DNA of 32,855 bases from CAZEAN01 sp964510225 (GCA_964510225.1 CAZEAN010000068.1:1-32855); one strand, 5' to 3'. Positions 1 through 8,414 are shown, counted from the first letter of the stretch. The notes: generated from the letters alone by a model not told the origin. A program made the numbers and translations.

Positions 1-768
1 CGGTCGATAGAGGCGCTGGGGGCTGGCATCGACTCTCCGAGCCATTGCGGGGATAAACGAGATCCCGTGGCCGAGGGCGACTAACTCTTGGACTGTGGCA
101 AGCTGCCCCGTTCGTCCCGTAACAATTGGCTGGAACTGCCGCTGTCGGCAGAAGTTCCGGATCTGGTCCGAGAGGCAATGACCATCGCCCAACAACACGA
201 ACGGCTCCTCTTGGATCGCTTCGATCGAGACCTTTTCAGTCTCTCTGAGCAGATGATCTGTTGGGAGCGCGAGGAAAAGCTCTTCGTCAAAGAGTGCCTC
301 AATGGTCAGGTCGCCCGATGACTCGATTGGTAGTGCTAAGACGCCGACGTCAATCTCACCTCGTTGGGTACGCTTGAGGAGGACTTCGGTCATTGCTTCA
401 TCCACTTCCACCCTCGCTCGGGGCGCTAAGGCTCGGAACTCTCGGAGGAGCGAGGGAAGCAGATAGGGAGCGATTGTTGGAATCGCCCCCACCACGATTC
501 GGCCAGATTGGTCATCATCCGCGACTTCACGAGCGAGGTCGCTTGCCAATGCCAAGAGTCGCTCAGCGCCCGGTCTGAGAAGGCGACCCGCCTCTGTTAG
601 CTGGACTGTTTTACCGATCCTGTCGAAAACGGGTCGGCCTAACTCCTTCTCCAGCTTAGCGATACGTTGACTCAACGCTGGTTGTGAAATCGAACATTCG
701 TCGGCCGCGCGGGTGAAGCTTCCCAATTCCGCAACCATCAGAAACGAGCGTAGTTGATCGAGTTCCAT
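1..768 (-). CDS. oxyR: OxyR-type LysR-family peroxide sensor, C-terminus cut by window edge
   Basis: LysR-type transcriptional regulator that I read as OxyR. The reading frame is open from ATG at 768 down to base 1 (256 codons visible), so the last part of the protein lies outside the window. Residues 1-60 form the winged helix-turn-helix (LGSFTRAADEC...SQPALSQRI), followed by the co-inducer binding domain. The key evidence is the stretch GDGHCLSDQIRNFC, with cysteines at about 198 and 207. It has the spacing and context of the E. coli OxyR redox pair C199/C208, which form a disulfide on reaction with hydrogen peroxide. It is divergent from the AhpC gene at 910, a typical OxyR target. No strong ribosome binding site precedes the ATG. 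Family assignment is firm; the OxyR assignment rests on the cysteines and the neighbour. Confidence 0.9.
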   Translation of the reverse strand, partial: MELDQLRSFLMVAELGSFTRAADECSISQPALSQRIAKLEKELGRPVFDRIGKTVQLTEAGRLLRPGAERLLALASDLAREVADDDQSGRIVVGAIPTIAPYLLPSLLREFRALAPRARVEVDEAMTEVLLKRTQRGEIDVGVLALPIESSGDLTIEALFDEELFLALPTDHLLRETEKVSIEAIQEEPFVLLGDGHCLSDQIRNFCRQRQFQPIVTGRTGQLATVQELVALGHGISFIPAMARRVDASPQRLYRP

Positions 769-909
769 TAGCAAATCTTATCAAAACGATCAGGAAAATC
801 CATTCGACTTATAATGCTTAATCGCCTACAAATAGGTGTATTCAGTTGCAATTAGTCCCGGGCGGAATAATTACCGGACTGATGCCATCGCGTTGCGAAG
901 GAGGTTGCC
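769..909. promoter_or_regulatory. oxyR-ahpC divergent control region
   Basis: This 141-base region separates the two divergent genes. It holds a TATAAT hexamer at 810-815 (plus strand) without an obvious -35, as is usual for activator-dependent promoters. Two short inverted repeats lie near it: ATC-N5-GAT around 780-790 and CCTA-N4-TAGG at 825-836. Either could be a LysR-type half-site pair, but neither matches the full OxyR consensus. Function is inferred from position. Confidence 0.35.
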
Positions 910-1437
910 TTGCTGACAGTTGGCCACAAATTCCCCGAGTTCCGCGCTCAAGCCTGTGTCGGATCGAATATTGAGAGCCTCACCGCGATTGACAACGGCA
1001 CTTACGAAGGACGATGGGTAGTTTACTTTTTCTACCCCAAAGATTTCACCTTCGTCTGCCCGACCGAGATCATCGAATTCAACAATCGGCTTGCTGACTT
1101 CAAGGAACGGGACGCGACCGTCGTTGGTGGCAGTACCGACAATGAGTACAGCCACCTGGCCTGGTGTGAATCACACCCGGGATTGAAGGACCTTCAATTT
1201 CCGCTGATTGCAGCACAAAAGCTAGCTGCTGATCTCGGGATTCTAGACCCGGAAGAGCATGTCTGCCTTAGGGCGACCTTTATCGTCGATCCACAAGGGA
1301 CCATTCAGTTTGCAACCGCCAACGGGCTACAAGTTGGCCGCAATGTTGATGAAGTGCTTAGGGTTCTTGACGCCGCACAGTCCGACGAACTCTGCCCTTG
1401 CAACTGGCAGAAGGGTGAACCGACACTCCAAGTCTGA
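910..1437 (+). CDS. ahpC: AhpC-type 2-Cys peroxiredoxin
   Basis: Alkyl hydroperoxide reductase subunit C, reducing hydrogen peroxide and organic peroxides in the cytoplasm. The start is a TTG with a strong AAGGAGG at 898-904, five bases upstream. At 175 residues it has family length. The peroxidatic cysteine is C50 in FVCPTE. The C-terminal SDELCPCNW carries the resolving-type cysteines C162 and C164. The C-terminal run GRNVDEVLRVLDAAQSDELC resembles AhpC of actinobacteria, which is re-reduced by AhpD rather than AhpF. No AhpD or AhpF gene lies in the window, so the reductant is unknown. Divergent from oxyR, which probably activates it under peroxide stress. Confidence 0.93.
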   Translation: MLTVGHKFPEFRAQACVGSNIESLTAIDNGTYEGRWVVYFFYPKDFTFVCPTEIIEFNNRLADFKERDATVVGGSTDNEYSHLAWCESHPGLKDLQFPLIAAQKLAADLGILDPEEHVCLRATFIVDPQGTIQFATANGLQVGRNVDEVLRVLDAAQSDELCPCNWQKGEPTLQV

Positions 1438-1461
1438 TCAGCGAAAAGGTGAGCTTCATTC

Positions 1462-1487
1462 CCGGAGCAGCCTTTCCTCTGCTCCGG
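1462..1487. terminator. Hairpin between convergent ahpC and esterase genes
   Basis: Perfect 9-base-pair stem (CCGGAGCAG / CTGCTCCGG) with an 8-base loop, located just after the ahpC stop codon and before the end of the convergent minus-strand esterase gene. There is no clear T-run, so it may be a weak or bidirectional terminator. Confidence 0.5.
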
Positions 1488-1531
1488 AGAATTAGACAGT
1501 TGGACAACTGAAGCAGGTCTCGGGTGAATGA

Positions 1532-2716
1532 TCAATCCTGTCTAAGTTCAAGATTGATCGTGTTCTCACCTGGGACGATCATGGTTGTGAGTTCAATATC
1601 GGTTCCGGGACCGGCAAGAAGCACAGCATCGTCGACGCTCGGGTTTCGTTCCAGGGCGTTGGCGACTCGCAGAATCTCGATCCGGTGGGGGCCTGGACAA
1701 GGTCCGTGTCTTGCATCAATGGAGAATGCACCCTTGCGGCGGTCGGTGATGTAGGCTGAAGCAACTGGTCTGGTGGAGGCATCGGGACCAATCGGAACGA
1801 AGGTGATCCATCCTCGATTAATCGCCGCAGCGTCCACCAAGATCGTCCCGGAAACCATTGCTCGCTCCGAAGCTGTCAAGAATCCTGAGGATCGAAGCCA
1901 GTTTACGAGTAAATCAAACCAAGCACCTGTGCTCGGGTCTCCTGGAGCGAGCCCAACCCCGTGTGGCCCTTGTCCAAAAATATGAAGCTCTGACGGAATT
2001 TTATATGCTTGTAACGCTTGATAGAAACGGATGCTGTGTTCCGGAATGACGCCGGTGTCTTCTGTAGTGTGAAAGAGAAATGTCGGTGGTGTCTCAGCGG
2101 TAACTTGAAGATCGGTTGCCCGATAGGGATTATTCTCACGATTGAGTAGTTCACCATTGATCACCGGATAGCAGGGAACAATAAAGTCAGGACGGCTGTG
2201 GACACGCTCGATAGGGTCTTCGGCGTCAGGATCTCCTGGACCTGATGTGGTACCAACAGTGCTGGTGAGGTGTCCGCCGGCAGAAAAACCGAGTGCACCG
2301 ATTCGATCCGGCGAAATCCCGAATTCTGCGGCGTTCGACCTTACGAAGCGAATTGCACGTTGTGCGTCCGCCAAAGCATCGGCCGGTGTATAGGTCGGCA
2401 TTAGTCGGTACGTCACCACGAACGCAGCAATCCCTCGTTCATTGAGTCGTCGTGCCACCTGGACTCCTTCGTGGTCGATCGCTACGACTCGGTAACCCCC
2501 ACCCGGGAAGATGACCACACCAGCGTCGGAATTCTGATCCGATTCCTGAGGAAGATAGACTCGAACGACAGGAGTATCCGCCTCGTCTTCTCCCTTAGCA
2601 CCTGGTGCCCCATTCGGCCAGAGTTCGACGGGGTCCGATGGAGTGGCGTTGATCCAGTGAGGGCTGCAGATGCTCCCCAAGAGCGTGAGCAAGATTGCGA
2701 TTGCGGTGGGTCTCAT
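1532..2716 (-). CDS. Secreted alpha/beta-hydrolase esterase (BD-FAE/acetylxylan-esterase-like) with C-terminal beta-domain
   Basis: Secreted hydrolase of 394 residues. Residues 1-24 are a signal peptide. Residues about 30-280 form an alpha/beta-hydrolase of the acetyl-esterase/BD-FAE type: oxyanion GGGY at 72-75, nucleophile S145 in GFSAGG, acid D220 in HTTED, and H252 in GPHG. Likely substrates are acetyl or feruloyl esters on polysaccharides, by family analogy. After about residue 288 a second domain follows (VSGTILVDAAAINRGWITFVP...), which looks like the transthyretin/carboxypeptidase-regulatory-like beta-fold of many small planctomycete lipoproteins, although without a lipobox here. It lies 62 bases downstream of the DUF6702 gene on the same strand and may share its transcript. 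The catalytic triad is clear; the substrate is not. Confidence 0.85.
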   Translation of the reverse strand: MRPTAIAILLTLLGSICSPHWINATPSDPVELWPNGAPGAKGEDEADTPVVRVYLPQESDQNSDAGVVIFPGGGYRVVAIDHEGVQVARRLNERGIAAFVVTYRLMPTYTPADALADAQRAIRFVRSNAAEFGISPDRIGALGFSAGGHLTSTVGTTSGPGDPDAEDPIERVHSRPDFIVPCYPVINGELLNRENNPYRATDLQVTAETPPTFLFHTTEDTGVIPEHSIRFYQALQAYKIPSELHIFGQGPHGVGLAPGDPSTGAWFDLLVNWLRSSGFLTASERAMVSGTILVDAAAINRGWITFVPIGPDASTRPVASAYITDRRKGAFSIDARHGPCPGPHRIEILRVANALERNPSVDDAVLLAGPGTDIELTTMIVPGENTINLELRQD

Positions 2717-2778
2717 GGAAGTGTGTACTCCAAGGGTGAAGGAGAGGAAGTCTGAGTTGAAGTTCGAGTCGAGCCGTT

Positions 2779-3321
2779 TCAGAACGATGGCTGAACGGGT
2801 TCAAGGGTATGCGTTGAATCGTCTCGCGTGAAGCGGAGCGACCGCCGGTTGCGTCCACGGCCGAAGACAATGGTGTTTACTTGATCTTGTTCGGCCTCGA
2901 AGAGAAGCTTGTTCGTAAAGCGGTATCCGTCAGGACCAGATGCCATCGGGATTTCAAAGTAGAGCCAGGTTGTCTTGGTTGTGACCTCTTTCCCAACCCA
3001 CTCGATCTTGGCACGTTCACCTTCTGGGTCGATCATGATCAAAGCATCTTTGAGATAATCTTTGATCATGGCATCGATGTTTTCGGTGCGTTCCAAACGG
3101 ACTCGTTCACCGACTCGACGACTCAGAGCTTCTTCAAGACTCCCAGGTTGATAGATCCGCAATGCGACTTCGAGCTTACCCGACTCAGTGTTGTAGTTTG
3201 CCTCAGCAATGGTGATATGGTACGGATGCAAGGAATGGCTTGCACTTAAGGAACTGCAGTATCCTAGAAGTATTAATATGAGCAATGAAACGATTCGGTA
3301 CGATGACAAGAATGAATGCAT
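2779..3321 (-). CDS. DUF6702 family secreted protein
   Basis: A 180-residue exported protein. I chose the ATG at 3321 because a GGAG lies nine bases upstream; a TTG five codons earlier (3336) is possible but badly placed relative to that site. Residues 1-28 are a hydrophobic signal sequence with a polar start (MHSFLSSYR...). The mature part begins HSLHPYHITIAEANYNTESGKLEV and continues with ALRIYQPGSLEEAL, the pattern I recognise from DUF6702, in which a conserved HPxH...E.NYN opens a small beta-domain. The function of the family is unknown. It precedes the esterase gene on the same strand. The upstream region contains several short palindromes. Confidence 0.75.
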   Translation of the reverse strand: MHSFLSSYRIVSLLILILLGYCSSLSASHSLHPYHITIAEANYNTESGKLEVALRIYQPGSLEEALSRRVGERVRLERTENIDAMIKDYLKDALIMIDPEGERAKIEWVGKEVTTKTTWLYFEIPMASGPDGYRFTNKLLFEAEQDQVNTIVFGRGRNRRSLRFTRDDSTHTLEPVQPSF

Positions 3322-3739
3322 CACGATCTGCTCCAAGATGAATTAGGCGAGTTCGATTGTTCAAGAGCTCTTGGTCACGTCCGCAGTTGTCTCGGAGATG
3401 GACAATAATTGTCTTCTGGCACTCTGAAAATCTCAAATAACTCTAACGCATCAGGTCCTTCATTCGCCAACCGAAACAGGACTCTTGGCGTTCAAGAGTG
3501 AAAAGACGCTGAAAGAGTTCAAGTCAGATTGACTCTTGAAGTAATTGCGGAGTAATGGACTGCGTGATAAGTTCAGGCCCTGCGTTGTTCAGTGGCACTT
3601 GGTTTCATGACCGCCACCGGAGAGCCTGAAGTCCACATCGACGAAGCACCAAAGCGCGAAGAACGGTCGCGAGGGGTCCGCAACCGTTCTGCCGATCCGA
3701 GAACTCAGCGAACCACTCGAACCGTGGAGGGGACTGGCG
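3322..3739. promoter_or_regulatory. Divergent control region with clustered CAAGAG/CTCTTG motifs
   Basis: Gene-free stretch between the DUF6702 gene and the first GntP permease. It contains a perfect palindrome CAAGAGCTCTTG (3362-3373), a 6-1-6 palindrome GACAAT-A-ATTGTC (3401-3413), an inverted repeat ACTCTTG-N5-CAAGAGT (3481-3499) and another CTCTTG at 3533-3538. A plausible sigma70-type promoter for the permease is TTGACT (3529-3534), 16 bases, AGTAAT (3551-3556), with one CTCTTG copy overlapping its -35 end. These are candidate operators; no regulator is identified. Confidence 0.4.
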
Positions 3740-5431
3740 ATGGAGCAAATCCATCCATTAATTATATTGGCAGTAGGTATTGCCTCTGTCATCGGAATGA
3801 TCATTGTTTTGCGCTTAAATGCGTTCATGGCTCTGATCATCTCGGCGTTGATTGTTAGCTTTATGGCGACGGGGCCAATCGAGACAAAGGTGACCCGAGT
3901 TGCCGGCGCTTTCGGAAACACAGCCGGTGATATCGGGATCGTAATTGCGATGGCAGCGATTATCGGTACTTGCCTGATGGAGAGTGGAGCTGCTGACCGG
4001 ATTGTGCGGTCCTTTGTCAGTCTCCTCGGCGAAAAACGATCCTCGATTGCTTTGATGGGAAGTGGGTTCGTGTTGTCGGTCCCTGTTTTCTTCGATACCG
4101 TCTTCTACCTCTTGGTGCCATTGGGTCGCTCACTCTATCGGAGGACAGGCAAGCACTATCTGAAGTATGTGATGGCGATCGCTTGTGGTGGTGCAATTAC
4201 ACATACACTTGTGCCGCCGACACCAGGACCGTTGCTTGTCGCTTCTTCGCTAGGTATCGATCTCGGTGCGATGATTTTGGTCGGCCTTGCCGTTGCGCTA
4301 CCAGCAGCGATTGCGGGATTACTTTTTTGTGCGTGGGCCGATCGAGTAATGCCTGTACCAATGCGATCTCTTTCGGGGGTTGAAGAACCAGAACCGCCGA
4401 GTGATGCCGCGCTTCCTTCACTCGAACTCTCGATTCTCCCAGTGGCACTTCCAGTGATCCTGATCTCGATCAATACAGTCCTCGGTACTTTCGCAAATGC
4501 AGAGCATGCAGCCCGGTTTAGTGAAAACGAGTTTATTGATACGCTGGGGATCGCTACCGTGCTCCGGAGTGATGAGATTGAAGAAGAAAGCCCTGAAGCG
4601 CGACTCAAGGCAATGATTCCCGAGGGTTTGCTCCAGAACGCCAACAAAGCTGATCTAATTCAGGTACTCAACAGCACTGTACTCACCGAACGTAAGCCTG
4701 GCATTGCGCTTGCAGACGAAGACATGCTCCGAAAACCTGAAGCGGAGGTGGAGCACCTCAACCGCCTTGTCTTGGAAGAGATGTTCTCCGAGAGTACGGT
4801 TACACGACACAACTGGGAGACCCCTCGACGCCAAGCAGCAAACTGGGCCGCACTCTTTGGGAATGCCAACTTTGCACTCTTGGTCGCGACTGTGATTGCG
4901 CTGACGATCCTCGCGCGACAACGTGGATTGAACCGTGATGCTGTAGCGATGGTTGTCGAGAAGTCACTAATGAGCGCTGGGATCATCATCTTGATTACTT
5001 CGGCGGGTGGTGCCTTTGGTGGGATGCTTCAGGCAGCGGGCATCCGAGAATCAATCCAAGCGTCATTCGGCGGTAATGCCGAAGGAATCTTCTTGCTGCT
5101 TGTGGCATTCGGCATTGCAGCCGTTCTCAAAGTTGCAGTTGGTTCCAGTACCGTCGCTATGATTGTGGGGGCAGCGACAATCGCGGACATCATCCCGTCA
5201 CCAGAAGCTCTTGGGTTCCACCCGGCATATCTCGCCACTGCCATTGGGAGCGGCTCCTTAATTGGCTCCTGGATGAACGACAGCGGTTTCTGGGTCTTTG
5301 CGAAGATGAGCGGTCTCACCGAAGCCGAAGCATTGAAGAGCTGGACACCGCTATTGATTGTCCTCGGGGTCGTTGGTCTCGTCGTTAGTCTCATCCTCGC
5401 TGTTTTCCTACCACTGACGTCACTCTCGTGA
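3740..5431 (+). CDS. GntP-type permease with large soluble insert
   Basis: Inner-membrane proton symporter of the GntP family (gluconate, idonate, fructuronate and D-serine permeases). The ATG follows GGAGGGG by seven bases. Family marks are PVFFDTVFYLLVPLGRSL near 115-132, HTLVPPTPGPLL near 155-166, and the C-terminal GSGSLIGSWMNDSGFWV, which parallels the second permease. At 563 residues it is well over the usual 440-450. The excess is a hydrophilic insert at about 251-372 (acidic, rich in E, R and L), between two membrane segments where the paralogue downstream has only a short loop. The substrate is probably a sugar acid or hydroxy acid. It is the first of two tandem permease genes, 69 bases apart. 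Confidence 0.88.
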   Translation: MEQIHPLIILAVGIASVIGMIIVLRLNAFMALIISALIVSFMATGPIETKVTRVAGAFGNTAGDIGIVIAMAAIIGTCLMESGAADRIVRSFVSLLGEKRSSIALMGSGFVLSVPVFFDTVFYLLVPLGRSLYRRTGKHYLKYVMAIACGGAITHTLVPPTPGPLLVASSLGIDLGAMILVGLAVALPAAIAGLLFCAWADRVMPVPMRSLSGVEEPEPPSDAALPSLELSILPVALPVILISINTVLGTFANAEHAARFSENEFIDTLGIATVLRSDEIEEESPEARLKAMIPEGLLQNANKADLIQVLNSTVLTERKPGIALADEDMLRKPEAEVEHLNRLVLEEMFSESTVTRHNWETPRRQAANWAALFGNANFALLVATVIALTILARQRGLNRDAVAMVVEKSLMSAGIIILITSAGGAFGGMLQAAGIRESIQASFGGNAEGIFLLLVAFGIAAVLKVAVGSSTVAMIVGAATIADIIPSPEALGFHPAYLATAIGSGSLIGSWMNDSGFWVFAKMSGLTEAEALKSWTPLLIVLGVVGLVVSLILAVFLPLTSLS

Positions 5432-5500
5432 CCGAGAGAACAGTGAACTTGGGTTCCCCTGTTACTCCATTACGCCCTTCATCCGTCGAGGAGCGTTGCG

Positions 5501-6955
5501 ATGCAATCGGTCCTGACGTTACTGTTCGCAGTCGCAGTGGTGCTGATCGGTATCCTCCGATTCAAGCTCCACGCGTTTCTCGCCCTCCTGTTGGCGGCCT
5601 TTATGCTCGCCCTCCTTACACCGGTATCACAGTTACAGGAGTATGCCTCAGAGCAACTGACTAAAGGGCAGTGGACAGCGCGTAAATCTGTGGAATTTGT
5701 AACGTCTTCACCAGCTACTCGTGTTGCCGAGGGCTTCGGAGGTACAGCAACAAGCATCGGGATCTTGATTGGGATGGCCGCGATTGTCGGAAACTGCCTT
5801 TTAGAATCGGGAGCGGCTGATCGGATTGTGCGGACTGCAATGAAGATTCTTGGTCAGGGTCAGGAAGCGATTGCCTTTCTTGGCAGTGGTTTTCTCCTCG
5901 CCATTCCAGTCTTCTTCGACACAGTCTTCTATTTGCTCATGCCCTTAGGGAAGGCGCTCTGGTTGCGGACGCGCCGAAACTACCTGCTCTATGTGCTCTC
6001 GATCGTCGCTGGGGCAACGATGGCACACTCGCTGGTGCCGCCGACCCCTGGACCTCTCCTTGTTGCAGGTGAGTTAGGTGTCGATTTACCGACGATGGCC
6101 TTGGGAGGTATTCTTGTTGGATCCTTCGCCGCATTCGCCGGTTTTGGGTACGGGGTTTGGATCGACCGTCGGATGCCGATCCCAATGCGACCTGGAGCTG
6201 AATCTTCGATCGCATTAATCGAATCCCAAACGAAACGACCAGAGACAGCACTCCCACCGATCTGGCTCGCGATAACGCCGATTGTCCTTCCCTTCTTGCT
6301 CATCACACTCGATACAGGACTGGCGTCATATCAGGCGTGCTTCGAGTCTGGAACAATTCCAGGATGGGTTAGTCAGGTGATGCCGATCACGAAGATCTTG
6401 GGAAATAAGAATGTCGCACTGGCAATTGCAGCAGCAATCTCGATGCTGATGGTCTACTTCTGGTCCGTGGACCGGGATTCCCTGACTGTTACCGTCCGCC
6501 AGGGACTCCAAAGCGCGGGAGTGATCATCTTGATCACCTCGGCGGGGGGGGCGTTCGGAGCGGTTGTTCGCCAAGGAGGTGTGGCCGAAGTGATTGCGGA
6601 TTTCGGGAGAGGACAGTCAACCTTCGTCATTCTCCCGTTAGCATTCGCTGTTGCTGCATTCATCCGAACCGCACAAGGCTCGGCGACAGTGGCGATGGTC
6701 ACCAGTGTTGGAGTCCTCAGCCCATTGGCAGAATCGGGACTGTTGTCGTTCCATCCTGTCTATCTAGCTTTAGCGATTGGTTGTGGCTCGAAGCCGGTCT
6801 CTTGGATGGCTGACAGTGGCTTTTGGGTGATCTGCCAGATGAGCGGTCTCTCCGAGTCCGAAGGTCTCAGAACAGTCTCGCCAATCACTCTGATCATGGG
6901 CGTCACTGGATTAATTGTGACGATGATCGGCGCCCTGTTGTTTCCACTTCAGTGA
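5501..6955 (+). CDS. GntP-type permease (second tandem copy)
   Basis: Second GntP-family symporter, 484 residues, with GAGGAG seven bases before the ATG. It shares most family blocks with the preceding permease: LESGAADRIVR, PVFFDTVFYLLMPLG (136-150), HSLVPPTPGPLLVAG (176-190), ILITSAGGAFG and SWMADSGFWV. It lacks the long central insert of its neighbour but has a longer polar loop after the first two helices (about 41-78). The pair probably arose by duplication and diverged, perhaps to take different sugar acids. No catabolic gene for gluconate or related acids is adjacent, so the substrate cannot be assigned from context. Confidence 0.88.
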   Translation: MQSVLTLLFAVAVVLIGILRFKLHAFLALLLAAFMLALLTPVSQLQEYASEQLTKGQWTARKSVEFVTSSPATRVAEGFGGTATSIGILIGMAAIVGNCLLESGAADRIVRTAMKILGQGQEAIAFLGSGFLLAIPVFFDTVFYLLMPLGKALWLRTRRNYLLYVLSIVAGATMAHSLVPPTPGPLLVAGELGVDLPTMALGGILVGSFAAFAGFGYGVWIDRRMPIPMRPGAESSIALIESQTKRPETALPPIWLAITPIVLPFLLITLDTGLASYQACFESGTIPGWVSQVMPITKILGNKNVALAIAAAISMLMVYFWSVDRDSLTVTVRQGLQSAGVIILITSAGGAFGAVVRQGGVAEVIADFGRGQSTFVILPLAFAVAAFIRTAQGSATVAMVTSVGVLSPLAESGLLSFHPVYLALAIGCGSKPVSWMADSGFWVICQMSGLSESEGLRTVSPITLIMGVTGLIVTMIGALLFPLQ

Positions 6956-6970
6956 GCTGGTCAAATCAAA

Positions 6971-7002
6971 AAGCCACCCTCAGCCGTTGCTGAGAGTGGC
7001 TT
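6971..7002. terminator. Bidirectional hairpin terminator
   Basis: Nearly perfect 14-base-pair stem (AAGCCAC-C-CTCAGC / GCTGAG-A-GTGGCTT, one mismatch) with a four-base loop. It lies between the end of the second permease and the convergent lipoprotein gene. Read on the minus strand the stem is followed by a T-rich run, so it fits best as the terminator of the minus-strand DUF1559/lipoprotein unit while also stopping the permease transcript. Confidence 0.82.
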
Positions 7003-7047
7003 GTAAGCTATCGAATAGAAGGAGTTCGAGATGTTTGAGCGATTTGC

Positions 7048-7218
7048 TCAAAGGCCTTCGCCACTCTCTTCACCGGCAATCTGAGCGTCAAGCTGATTAA
7101 GCTGCTCGCCTTGCTCTGGAGTCAGCTTTGTGTTCTCAGGCATGATGTCTTCATCGGAACCTGCACAACCAGCGGCTGCGATTAACAGGACAACTGACAG
7201 GAGCATCGAACGTTTCAT
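7048..7218 (-). CDS. Small lipoprotein downstream of DUF1559 gene
   Basis: A 56-residue predicted lipoprotein: MKRS, a hydrophobic segment, then AAAGC with lipobox cysteine C18. The mature part is acidic and polar (SDEDIMPENTKLTPEQGEQL...EESGEGL). A GAGAGGG precedes the ATG by about eight bases. It lies 35 bases after the DUF1559 gene on the same strand and upstream of a strong terminator, so the two form one unit. Tiny lipoproteins immediately downstream of DUF1559 genes recur in planctomycetes, and a second such pair lies at 12751-13993. Specific function unknown. Confidence 0.8.
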   Translation of the reverse strand: MKRSMLLSVVLLIAAAGCAGSDEDIMPENTKLTPEQGEQLNQLDAQIAGEESGEGL

Positions 7219-7253
7219 GAGAAAGCCCTCTCAAGATGATAAGTTGGTGTTGA

Positions 7254-8414
7254 TCAGAACTCGTCGGCGCTGATCGGTTCCCGATCGTCGATCACGGTGA
7301 GCTTACGGAAGGTGTTGGGATCGATCGAAAATTTGATGAAGCGGACGGAACCATCACCGAGGAGAGCATTAAGGCCGCCCGGGTGTGCCGAACCAAACAT
7401 CCGGCGCCAGACGGTACCGGTCGATGAGTCGTTCGGAGTTGGAGGAGTCTGACATATGCCTCGGTAGGATGGTGCTTGACTGTCCGGAATCGGAGGGAAG
7501 TGGAAGCGGATACAGTCTTCGTCCCAACCGCTATTCTGCCAGCGCTCGTTATCGCCACCGTCACTACCGTGTCGATCGAGAGGAAGGCTCTTTTCAGACA
7601 CCATTATCGAATTCGAAAGGCCGTCTCTGAAGTCGGCAAGCTTTCGAGTTTGCCCACGACCACTCCATGTGATCGCACCCTTCCGGCCTCCGGTGTTGCC
7701 ATGGTTGACGGGAGTTCGTTCGTCCGCAATTGGGGCGATGCCGAATGTTCCCAAGGGCGGAGCAGGGTGATAACGGGGATCACCGTCCGAGCCACCGCTG
7801 CTGTTACATTCGTACATTTCACCTTGATAGAATCCAGCACAGCCCGCGTAATCGTTTCGTGAAATATTGAACGGTTCATTGTAGCGTTCAATACCGCGAC
7901 GGGTCGGGCAGTAGTAGATCGCCAAGGCAGCGAGCATCACTTCGTTCTGCCCAGTTGCATCGATGGGAAAGGCAGCAGGCCAGACCGGCGGGGCGTCAAA
8001 ATTACCGAGGTCATATACGGTCTGTTGTTCAACGTAGGGGAGAATGTGATAAAAGTGGTTCCACCCTGACGGATGTGCCGCATTGCAGCAAGTAGTGTCG
8101 CCGTAGGACGAGGCAGGATCTTCGTCGTAGTTGAATCCGTCGGGATTCGGTGTGACACCGTCTGCTGTCACGGCATTGATGTTACCGTCATGTGGACCGA
8201 ACGGGAGGTGAGAGTTGGCGCTTTCGAAGTTGTGAAAGCCAAGGCCGATCTGCTTCAAGTTGTTGGTGCACTGGGTCCGTCGGGCCGCTTCACGAGCCGA
8301 TTGAACGGCGGGAAGGAGAAGAGCGATCAAGACGCCAATGATCGCGATGACCACCAGAAGCTCAATCAACGTGAAGCCTCGGTGATTTCTGTAATTAGGA
8401 TTACAATAACGCAT
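7254..8414 (-). CDS. DUF1559 protein with prepilin-type N-terminus
   Basis: A 386-residue planctomycete DUF1559 protein. The N-terminus has a type IV prepilin/pseudopilin signal: cleavage is expected between G13 and F14 in HRGFTLIELLVVIAIIG, with E at +5, followed by LIALLLPAVQSAREAARRTQC. The C-terminal block HPGGLNALLGDGSVRF is the family hallmark. Such proteins are thought to be processed by prepilin peptidase and to sit in the envelope, but their role is not established. Neither the peptidase nor an assembly ATPase is in the window. It lies upstream of the 56-residue lipoprotein and 138 bases downstream of the beta-helix gene on the same strand. Confidence 0.92.
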   Translation of the reverse strand: MRYCNPNYRNHRGFTLIELLVVIAIIGVLIALLLPAVQSAREAARRTQCTNNLKQIGLGFHNFESANSHLPFGPHDGNINAVTADGVTPNPDGFNYDEDPASSYGDTTCCNAAHPSGWNHFYHILPYVEQQTVYDLGNFDAPPVWPAAFPIDATGQNEVMLAALAIYYCPTRRGIERYNEPFNISRNDYAGCAGFYQGEMYECNSSGGSDGDPRYHPAPPLGTFGIAPIADERTPVNHGNTGGRKGAITWSGRGQTRKLADFRDGLSNSIMVSEKSLPLDRHGSDGGDNERWQNSGWDEDCIRFHFPPIPDSQAPSYRGICQTPPTPNDSSTGTVWRRMFGSAHPGGLNALLGDGSVRFIKFSIDPNTFRKLTVIDDREPISADEF

